Below, in pieces: positions 9,129 to 15,736 of a DNA stretch of 64,000 bases. Source of the DNA: Halomonas sp. 54_146 (GTDB lineage: Bacteria > Pseudomonadota > Gammaproteobacteria > Pseudomonadales > Halomonadaceae); the NCBI RefSeq assembly GCF_001507855.1, contig NZ_LGEN01000012.1, positions 26,089 to 90,088 of the forward strand. The letters run 5' to 3'. The position numbers were made by a program, and so were the translations under genes. Each line of letters starts with the position of its first letter. Position 1 is the first letter of the stretch. Below the pieces are notes generated by a model. It made no database searches. It was not told the DNA's origin and worked only from the letters and a program-made list of their open reading frames with translations.

Positions 9129-11125
9129 AGGTCGATTCCGTCGTTGGGGTCGAGGGAAGCCAGCCGGGCCGTGCGCTGCATGGCCGGGTCGAGCTGGCCG
9201 GGAAGCGGTAGCGGCAGGTCGTCGTCGTCATCGAGCAGCCCCAGGTCATTGCCTGCGGACAGCGGTTCGGGGCTGTATTCGGTAACTTCGGATAGCTCCG
9301 GCTGGCGGCGCGGGCCGCCGTCATCGGTGCCGCCCAGGTCGTCGGCGGATGCTGTGGCCGGCGCGGCGGGTACGGCCGGGATCGCCAGCCCGCTCCAGTC
9401 GTCGGGCCGCGATGGCGGCACGTCGGCGTACTGCCCGGTCGCCAGCGCGGGCGGCGGCAGCACACGGCGCTTGAAATTGGCGTCGGTGTAGTAGCGCAGC
9501 TTCTTCGCCTTGATCGGCGCGACGCTGGACACCATCACCACGGACTCATCCGGCGGAAGCTGCATCACTTCGCCGGGCGTCAGCAGTGGCCGCGCCGTTT
9601 CCTGGCGCGACACCATCAGGTGCCCGAGCCAGGGCGCGAGCCGATGGCCGGCGTAGTTGCGCTGCGCGCGAAGTTCGGTGGCCGTGCCCAGCGTCTCGGA
9701 GATGCGCTTGGCGGTGCGTTCGTCGTTGGTGGCGAACGTCACCCGCACATGGCAGTTGTCCAGAATCGAATGGTTCTGGCCGTAGGCTTTGTCGATCTGA
9801 TTGAGGGACTGCGCGATCAGGAAGCTGCGGATGCCGTAGCCCGCCATGAAGGCCAACGCCGTCTCGAAGAAATCCAGGCGCCCCAGCGCCGGGAACTCGT
9901 CGAGCATCAGCAGCAGCTTGTGGCGACGCTCGATGCCGTCGGAGCCATCGAGCGATTCCGTGAGCCGTCGTCCGATCTGGTTGAGGATCAGCCGGATCAG
10001 CGGCTTGGTGCGGCTGATGTCCGAAGGCGGCACCACCAGATACAGCGAGACTGGATGTTCTGCGGCGATCAGATCAGCGATGCGCCAGTCGCAGCGTGAC
10101 GTGACTTCCGCCACCGTGGGGTCGCGGTACAGGCCCAGGAACGACATGGCGGTGGAGAGCACACCCGAGCGCTCGTTGTCTGCCTTGTTGAGCACTTCAC
10201 GCGCGGCGGATGCCACCACCGGATGCGGCGCATTGCCTAGGTGCCGCGTCGTCATCATCCGATGCAGGGTCAGCTCGAACGGGCACGCCGGGTCGGACAG
10301 GAAATTGGCGACGCCGCGCAGCGTCTTGTCCTCGCCGGCGTAGAGCACATGCAGGATGGCGCCGACCAGCAGCGCATGGCTGGTCTTCTCCCAGTGATTG
10401 CGACGTTCCAGCGCGCCTTCGGGATCGACCAGAATGTCCGCGATGTTCTGCACGTCGCGCACTTCATGCGCGCCGCGCCGCACTTCCAGAAGCGGGTTGT
10501 AGCCAGCCGACTGCGCGTCGGTCGGGTTGAACAGCAGGCAGTGGCTGAACCGTGAGCGCCAGCCGGCGGTGATCTGCCAGTTTTCGCCCTTGATGTCGTG
10601 GATGACAGCCGATGCGGGCCAGCTCAACAAGGTGGGCACCACCAGGCCGACACCCTTGCCCGAGCGCGTGGGCGCGAAGGCCAGGACGTGCTCCGGGCCT
10701 TCGTGGCGCAGGTACTGCCGCTCATGCTGGCCGAGAAAGACACCGACGGGCTGGGTCAGTCCGGCCTTGTGGATGTCACTGGCATCGGCCCAGCGGGCCG
10801 AACCGTAAGTCGTGACCCTGCGCGCCTGGCGTGAGCGCCAGATGGACATGCCGATGGCGACCACCACGGCGATGAGTCCGCTGCCGCCCGCGATGGCGCC
10901 GCCGATGTCGAAGACCTCCGGCGCATAGGCGCCGAAGAAGAACCACCACTCGAACAGTTTCCAGGGGTGATAGACCGGCGTGCCAAAGAAGTCGAACCAG
11001 GGCGAGCCAAGGCGTAGCTGATAGCCCAGGGCGGCGGCTGTCCATTGTGTGGCGCTCCACACACCGGCGATCACGATGCCGAATACGACGGCGATCTGCC
11101 CGAACAGCACGTTCGTCCCTTGCAT
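9125..11125 (-). CDS. traG: TraG, VirD4-like type IV coupling protein
   Basis: 666 aa. Membrane-anchored ATPase that brings the relaxase-DNA complex to the transfer channel. There are N-terminal membrane helices (about residues 10-30 and 75-95), Walker A PTRSGKGV at about 152-159, and Walker B LLLMLDEFPALGR around 400. The tail is Pro/Asp-rich and acidic. It is the first gene of the trb operon. The region 11126-11360 holds a terminator for the upstream genes, and a short inverted repeat (CGGTC-AAA-GACCG, 11218-11230) that could serve traG control. Confidence 0.97.
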   Translation of the reverse strand: MQGTNVLFGQIAVVFGIVIAGVWSATQWTAAALGYQLRLGSPWFDFFGTPVYHPWKLFEWWFFFGAYAPEVFDIGGAIAGGSGLIAVVVAIGMSIWRSRQARRVTTYGSARWADASDIHKAGLTQPVGVFLGQHERQYLRHEGPEHVLAFAPTRSGKGVGLVVPTLLSWPASAVIHDIKGENWQITAGWRSRFSHCLLFNPTDAQSAGYNPLLEVRRGAHEVRDVQNIADILVDPEGALERRNHWEKTSHALLVGAILHVLYAGEDKTLRGVANFLSDPACPFELTLHRMMTTRHLGNAPHPVVASAAREVLNKADNERSGVLSTAMSFLGLYRDPTVAEVTSRCDWRIADLIAAEHPVSLYLVVPPSDISRTKPLIRLILNQIGRRLTESLDGSDGIERRHKLLLMLDEFPALGRLDFFETALAFMAGYGIRSFLIAQSLNQIDKAYGQNHSILDNCHVRVTFATNDERTAKRISETLGTATELRAQRNYAGHRLAPWLGHLMVSRQETARPLLTPGEVMQLPPDESVVMVSSVAPIKAKKLRYYTDANFKRRVLPPPALATGQYADVPPSRPDDWSGLAIPAVPAAPATASADDLGGTDDGGPRRQPELSEVTEYSPEPLSAGNDLGLLDDDDDLPLPLPGQLDPAMQRTARLASLDPNDGIDL

Positions 11126-11283
11126 GACTTGGCCTCCGACTTTTCCTGCGCTGATTCCCCATGAAAAAGCGGCACTTGGATGTGCCTGTCATGGGAGGAT
11201 CGGTGCCGGGCCAGTGCCGGTCAAAGACCGTTATCAGAACCTAGGTGATGCAAAAAACATCGTTTCAGGCGGGGGCGAACACG

Positions 11284-11318
11284 ACAAAAACGCCGCCAGC
11301 GCGGGCGCGCTGCGGCGT
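11284..11318 (-). terminator. Intrinsic terminator between eexN and traG
   Basis: Minus-strand hairpin with arms ACGCCGC plus AGCGCG (one bulged C) around a 2-base loop at 11290-11318, followed on the minus strand by five T (11286-11290). It should end transcripts from the LysR/eexN side, so traG needs its own promoter in 11126-11283. Confidence 0.7.
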
Positions 11319-11360
11319 GTCGGCAAAGAAAAGCGGAATTTGTTGCGAGTGGCCGACGAA

Positions 11361-11639
11361 TCAGAACGTCGGTGGCGTTTCCGGCGGTGTATAGGGCACG
11401 TTGCCGTCACCGAAGAAGCGCCGGTTCGTCGCCTCGGCCACGCGGTTGCACAGCACGTCGCCCAGCCGTGGCCGGTCGGTCTTGCACTGCTCGCGCAGCT
11501 CCCTCAATCGCTCGGGATCGGCGACCAGTTCCTCCACGGTCGGCACGTCAGCCTGGCTGGATGCCTCCTGCCTAGGTGCTTCCGATTGGCCGCAGGCGGC
11601 CAGCGCTGCGACCAGCAGTAACGGGATGAGTTGTTTCAT
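11361..11639 (-). CDS. EexN-family lipoprotein, candidate entry-exclusion protein
   Basis: 92 aa. Lipoprotein signal with lipobox LAAC (Cys16). The mature part carries a helix with two Cys (REQCKTDRPRLGDVLCNRVAEATNRRFFG) and ends in NVPYTPPETPPTF. Proteins of this type are annotated as EexN (entry exclusion) beside conjugation genes. AGGAGG lies before the ATG at 11639. Its C-terminal RRFFGDGNVPYTP resembles the TrbJ tail RRFLGNGTPYTP in this same ICE. It lies 23 bp downstream of the LysR gene; a terminator separates it from traG. Confidence 0.82.
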   Translation of the reverse strand: MKQLIPLLLVAALAACGQSEAPRQEASSQADVPTVEELVADPERLRELREQCKTDRPRLGDVLCNRVAEATNRRFFGDGNVPYTPPETPPTF

Positions 11640-11662
11640 GGCTCGATTTCCTCCTGGTCAGA

Positions 11663-12577
11663 TTAGGACGGCGGCACGGACCTGACGCCTTCGGGGGATT
11701 CGATGGCCTGCACCCGCTCGATGAAACGAACCAGCTCTTCCGAAATCTCGCCTTCGCGCCGCAGCAGGTAGGTCAGCAGCATGGGCGAACGTCCCGCCAA
11801 GGGTCGAGCTACTACGCCGGGCTCCCGGCTTGCCGCGATGTGCGGGCCGCCTGCCAGTCCCAAGGCGAAGCCGGCTGAAACCACCACCATCATCAGCTCG
11901 AACGAGGCGACGCGCTCGACGATCAGCGGTTCCCGGTCAGAGCGGCGCAGAACACGCTCGACTTGTCGCGCGAGGCCCTCGCACGCCTGCGGGTCGCATA
12001 GCACCAGTGGATAGCGCAGCACTTCGTCCAGCGGGATACGTTTGTGCTTGAGCAGCGGATGCCGCGCTGGAACAGCGACCATTAGCGGGTCGCTCCAGAT
12101 CGGCTCGGCCACGATACCATCTCCCACCTCGTCCGACTGTGCGAAACCCACGTCGTACAGGTCGTCATGCAATCCCTTGAGTTGCTGCGAGAGAGGCACC
12201 TCAAACAATCGGATTTCGACCTCGGGTTCCTCCTGCCGGCAAAGCGCCAGCAAGGACGGCAGGCGTGAGGGTGTGATGCCATCGGACAGCGCGATGCGCA
12301 ACTGGCCGTGGAAGCCACTGGCTGCCGCCTTCACGCTGTCGCGGGCCTGCTGCAAGGCGGAGAACACACGCGGCACGTGCTCCAGAAACAGTCTGCCGGC
12401 CCGCGTCAGACGTGTGCTGCGGCTAGTACGGACGAACAACTGCTCGCCCAGGTCTTCTTCCAGTTCCTTGATGGTGCGCGATAGCGGCGACTGCTCGATG
12501 TGCAGCCGCTCGGCCGCACGGGCGAAGTGGAGTTCTTCGGCCACGGCCAGAAAGCAGCGCAAGTGACGAAGTTCCAT
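11663..12577 (-). CDS. LysR-family transcriptional regulator
   Basis: 304 aa, standard length. An N-terminal winged helix-turn-helix (MELRHLRCFLAVAEELHFARAAERLHIEQSPLSRTIKELE) is followed by a periplasmic-binding-like effector domain (about 90-295). Tn4371-type ICEs carry a LysR-like regulator (often called traR) just before traG, so control of transfer genes is likely. The inducer is unknown. Coupling to eexN (23 bp) suggests joint transcription. I give no symbol because traR is also used for unrelated proteins. Confidence 0.9.
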   Translation of the reverse strand: MELRHLRCFLAVAEELHFARAAERLHIEQSPLSRTIKELEEDLGEQLFVRTSRSTRLTRAGRLFLEHVPRVFSALQQARDSVKAAASGFHGQLRIALSDGITPSRLPSLLALCRQEEPEVEIRLFEVPLSQQLKGLHDDLYDVGFAQSDEVGDGIVAEPIWSDPLMVAVPARHPLLKHKRIPLDEVLRYPLVLCDPQACEGLARQVERVLRRSDREPLIVERVASFELMMVVVSAGFALGLAGGPHIAASREPGVVARPLAGRSPMLLTYLLRREGEISEELVRFIERVQAIESPEGVRSVPPS

Positions 12578-12713
12578 GTGTCCCCTTCCTCACTGGGTGG
12601 CTGGCAAATCCTTGCCGTGATAACTGAGTTCCGCGTTGGCACAGATCTACGTCTCGCGGTGCGTTCTTCTTGTGAGTACTCACCGGCACAGCCGGTCGGT
12701 TGCGCCCCGTTCT

Positions 12714-13163
12714 TTAAGGCTTTCGAGAAGCCAGGAGCTTGCGAAGCGCGCCCAGCATGCCAACGCCAAGAGTCAAGCTGCTGCCAAGATTCTCGATGCG
12801 GTGGCCGGCTGCGGTGGCCAGTTGCACGATGCCTTGCGTATCGGCCGTGACTGTTTCAAGCGCGGCGGCCTCCATTTCGGCAAGTGCCTCCAGTTCAGGG
12901 GAATGTGGCTCATGCAAGGTGTAACCCAGCAAAATGAGCGCCGCCACCAAGTAAAGGGTAGCGATTGCCAGTGTTGCCCCGAGATCACCGAGAGGAGCTT
13001 TGATGGCCAGGAACAGCGCATAAGTCGCCAGCCCGGAGGTGGCGATGAACGCCGCGATAGCCAGTGCGGCGGTGATACTGCGCCGAATGAGCTGTCGAAG
13101 CAGGACTTGGCGGCGCAGCAATGCTATGCGGCCGTAGAGTTTTGCAGAGTTGAGAGTCGACAT
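12714..13163 (-). CDS. Phage-holin-like (DUF1469-type) membrane protein
   Basis: 149 aa. Two hydrophobic helices (about residues 30-55 and 62-82) are separated by a short KAPLGDLG turn, and an amphipathic helical C terminus follows. This matches the 'phage holin family' small membrane proteins that are usually found beside ElaB/YqjD-type genes, as here with the next gene 30 bp away. No phage gene is nearby, so a lysis role is unlikely. Envelope or stress-related function is inference. Confidence 0.65.
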   Translation of the reverse strand: MSTLNSAKLYGRIALLRRQVLLRQLIRRSITAALAIAAFIATSGLATYALFLAIKAPLGDLGATLAIATLYLVAALILLGYTLHEPHSPELEALAEMEAAALETVTADTQGIVQLATAAGHRIENLGSSLTLGVGMLGALRKLLASRKP

Positions 13164-13193
13164 AGGAGACCTTTCAAGGAAAGCACAAATCGG

Positions 13194-13475
13194 TTATCGA
13201 GCCTGGTAACCGATGACGACGCCCGCAGCCAGGCCGATGCCAAGCGCGGCCAGCGCCGTCAAGCGCGGGTGCCTATTCAGATCGTCCGCAAACTCGTCAA
13301 GGGTTTCGTTTACAGCTTTCAAGAAAGCGTCGGCATCGTGTAATTGAGAACGTGCTTCGCTGACGCAGCTCACTTCTTCGGTGGGGGGCGGGGCTTCATC
13401 TTGCGGCTTCGTCCGTTGGCGAGCTTGCTCGGCGATCTCTACGCCAAGGGCTTTGATTTCACTTGTCAGATTCAT
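13194..13475 (-). CDS. ElaB/YqjD/DUF883-like membrane-anchored protein
   Basis: 93 aa. A charged amphipathic N-terminal region (SEIKALGVEIAEQARQRTKP, later LHDADAFLKAVNETLDEFADDLNRHP) is followed by a C-terminal hydrophobic anchor rich in Gly/Ala (LTALAALGIGLAAGVVIGYQAR). This is the layout of the YqjD/ElaB family, some of whose members tether ribosomes to the membrane in stationary phase. Family membership is inferred from architecture. It precedes the holin-like gene on the same strand. Confidence 0.6.
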   Translation of the reverse strand: MNLTSEIKALGVEIAEQARQRTKPQDEAPPPTEEVSCVSEARSQLHDADAFLKAVNETLDEFADDLNRHPRLTALAALGIGLAAGVVIGYQAR

Positions 13476-13584
13476 CGCCTTTCCCCTTCAATAGAATTTT
13501 CCGGCTGTCACCTTCCCATGCATCTGCACATGCGCCAGAGACGAGAATGCGCAGGACATGCCTGCGTCTCCGGCATTAGGGAAA

Positions 13585-14292
13585 TTACTTTTTGGCCTCG
13601 TCGATGGACTGGCGGATAGACGCATAGGTTTCGGAGAAAAGCCGCTGGGCTTCCCCATAGCTCTTTTTCGTGGTCTCCCATACCTCGGACGAGGCTTTCG
13701 AGACCCGGGCCTTGGTCTCCTCCACATCTGCATTCAGTGCAGCAATACGCCCTTCAATGGCTGCGCGCTGATCCGCCGCGAGCTTGGCCGCGTCGGCACG
13801 CAATCCAGCAAGCGCTTTCTGCTGCGCATTCAGTTCCGCCTCCAGTACGGCACGCTGCGTAGCGATGCTGGCCTTGCTTTCCTCAAGATATTTGTCTCGG
13901 GTGGCCTGGAAGGTGGCCCAATCGTTGTCAAGTGCCTGACGTGCTTCGGCGATCTGGGCATCGCTCCAGTTCTTTGCGTTGGCTGCGGCATCTTGAGCCC
14001 GGTGGCGATAGGTATCCCGCTGCTTGCGCAGGTCCGCCAACGCCGCATCGGCCTTGGTGCGCGCCTCGCCCCGGAGCCTGCTGGCGTCTTTTTCCAGGGC
14101 AGTAATGTTGGCATCAAGCTGGGCCAGCCGATCCTGCGACCACGCCAGTGCTTGGTGAACCCTTGAGGGCTCCTTCTGTGCGGCGGCTGAATCGGCCTGT
14201 GCTTCTGCATTCTGTGCCAAGGCGGGAGGAGCTGACAGCAACGCTGTCTGAGCAAGCAGCGCCAAGGCGATTGTGGAAAAGCGAAGTTTCAT
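13585..14292 (-). CDS. Exported coiled-coil protein of unknown function
   Basis: 235 aa. A clear signal peptide (MKLRFSTIALALLAQTALLS, cleavage after PPALAQ) is followed by a nearly continuous Ala/Gln/Lys/Glu-rich amphipathic helix (DANITALEKDASRLRGEARTKADAALADLRKQ). Predicted periplasmic coiled coil. AGGAG precedes the ATG. It resembles the following 202-aa protein in composition and may be a distant relative with an added signal peptide. Function unknown. Confidence 0.75.
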   Translation of the reverse strand: MKLRFSTIALALLAQTALLSAPPALAQNAEAQADSAAAQKEPSRVHQALAWSQDRLAQLDANITALEKDASRLRGEARTKADAALADLRKQRDTYRHRAQDAAANAKNWSDAQIAEARQALDNDWATFQATRDKYLEESKASIATQRAVLEAELNAQQKALAGLRADAAKLAADQRAAIEGRIAALNADVEETKARVSKASSEVWETTKKSYGEAQRLFSETYASIRQSIDEAKK

Positions 14293-14340
14293 GGTGATTT
14301 CTCCTGATAAGCCAAAGTAAAAGCAACGTGGCGCCTAGGT

Positions 14341-14949
14341 TCAAAGAACCTTGGAAAAGGCATCCTTGATCTTCTGGACCGTGACGTCGTGAGCTGCCTT
14401 GGCATTGGTGAACCCCTGCTTGACGGCACGCCAGGATTCATCGCCGGCGTCCTTGACCTCACCGATACGTGCCTGAAATTTCTCGGCCTCAGTGGAAAGG
14501 TGATCGAACGCGGCATCGAGTTCGCCGCGGGCTTTCTCGACGGCATCGGCCGCCTGGTCACGCAACTCCTTCAGGGAGTTTTGCCACGCTTCCCGCTGTG
14601 CGTGCGCACGGACGACGACGATGCTGCGCGTGGTTTTCACCTGATCGCCGGTCGTGGCGACAAACTGCTGAAGGGCGGACTCGACCTCGACCCATTCGGC
14701 TTCGAGCTTGTCCTGAATTTCGCCCGCTTCCTGCTTCGCGGTGTCCGCTTGGGCGCGCAGATCATCGTAGTACTGCTGCAGCTTCGCGCGGGATGCCGCG
14801 AGGCGTGCGCGGGCTGCGTCGGCTTGCTTGCGGGCATCCTCCTTGATATCGGCGGCCGATTTTTCGACCTCGGAGAGAATGGCATCGGTCTCATCGAGAC
14901 GCTGCTTCGCCCATGCGATGGTTTGGTGTGCGTAGGATTGGAGAGTCAT
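14341..14949 (-). CDS. Cytoplasmic amphipathic-helix/coiled-coil protein of unknown function
   Basis: 202 aa, no signal peptide or membrane segment. Long Ala/Lys/Glu/Asp-rich helices (QRLDETDAILSEVEKSAADI, KEDARKQADAARARLAASRA) give a LEA- or apolipoprotein-like pattern of 11-residue-type amphipathic repeats. It is 48 bp upstream of the exported coiled-coil gene and 36 bp downstream of tetR, so the small genes may form one unit. A role in membrane or desiccation/solvent stress is speculation. Confidence 0.72.
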   Translation of the reverse strand: MTLQSYAHQTIAWAKQRLDETDAILSEVEKSAADIKEDARKQADAARARLAASRAKLQQYYDDLRAQADTAKQEAGEIQDKLEAEWVEVESALQQFVATTGDQVKTTRSIVVVRAHAQREAWQNSLKELRDQAADAVEKARGELDAAFDHLSTEAEKFQARIGEVKDAGDESWRAVKQGFTNAKAAHDVTVQKIKDAFSKVL

Positions 14950-14985
14950 GATGTATTTCCTTTCAGTTGAGAGGGATTGATGGAG

Positions 14986-15687
14986 TCAAGTGGGGCCTGT
15001 TTTTCGGTTCGCGCTGTCATCAGCCGGCCGAACAGCAAGAAAGCCGCTTCGGCAGAGATCGCGGACCATGTCCGTGATCTGCCTGACGGCTTCGTTCTGA
15101 ATGCTTTGCCAGTCCATGCCACGGAGCATCACGCCGCGCAGAAACCTGAAACTGAAAATTGCCGTCAGAATTGCGATGACGCGCAGCCGCAGTGCCTCGT
15201 CATCGGAAGATCTGCCGCTAAACTGGCTGGCGGCATGTACTAGACGCTTCTGCAGCGGAGCGATCGCGCGTTCATGAATCAGGGCGAAGGCGTCGTCGTT
15301 GTCGTAAGCGCAGCGGGCCACGAATGCCGTCCAGGCATGCGGCTCGGCCTCGTCCAGCATGGTGTGGAGCACTTGGATCAGTGCGCGTTCGAAGCGAACG
15401 GAAAGCTCGATGTCCGGCGTATCGTCGAGCAAGGCTGCGGCTTCCGCGAAGCGATTGGCCGCATATTCGGCGATCATCTCCGCTGCGGCCAGATAGAGTT
15501 CCTTCTTGCTGCCGAAATGGTAGGGAATGGCCGACAGCGTGGTTTTAGCCGCTTGGGACAAGGCACGTGTGGTTGCCCCCTCGTAGCCAACGGCAGCGAC
15601 AACGTCAATCGTCGCTTCGATCAACTGCGATCGGGTCTTGGCACTGCGGGCCTCGTGGCCGCTGGTTGTTTCGGCATGATTTGGCAT
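14986..15687 (-). CDS. TetR-family repressor with CecR/CerR-type C-terminal domain
   Basis: 233 aa from the ATG at 15687, chosen for the GGAGG at good spacing; the longer frame would run through the operator. The N-terminal TetR helix-turn-helix is clear (TRSQLIEATIDVVAAVGYEG, TTRALSQAAKTTLSAIPYHF). The ligand domain resembles CecR/CerR regulators that control efflux genes. A near-identical operator lies just upstream of its own start (15717-15734) and before the RND pump operon (26209-26226). This supports autoregulation and pump control. Ligand unknown. Confidence 0.88.
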   Translation of the reverse strand: MPNHAETTSGHEARSAKTRSQLIEATIDVVAAVGYEGATTRALSQAAKTTLSAIPYHFGSKKELYLAAAEMIAEYAANRFAEAAALLDDTPDIELSVRFERALIQVLHTMLDEAEPHAWTAFVARCAYDNDDAFALIHERAIAPLQKRLVHAASQFSGRSSDDEALRLRVIAILTAIFSFRFLRGVMLRGMDWQSIQNEAVRQITDMVRDLCRSGFLAVRPADDSANRKTGPT

Positions 15688-15716
15688 ACATCCTCCGACT
15701 GTTCCGATGAAAATAT

Positions 15717-15734
15717 AGTTCATACGAACGATCT
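15717..15734. promoter_or_regulatory. Putative TetR operator upstream of tetR
   Basis: AGTTCATACGAACGATCT. It matches the perfect inverted repeat before the MFP gene (26209-26226) at 15 of 18 positions and contains GTTC-ATAC-GAAC. It lies 29 bp before the tetR start and just beyond the glycosyltransferase stop, where a tetR promoter would be. Confidence 0.7.
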
Positions 15735-15736
15735 TT

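Noticed and set aside
12714..13163. Prophage lysis module
   Set aside because: Holin-like protein only; no endolysin, spanin or structural phage genes nearby, and its partner resembles YqjD.
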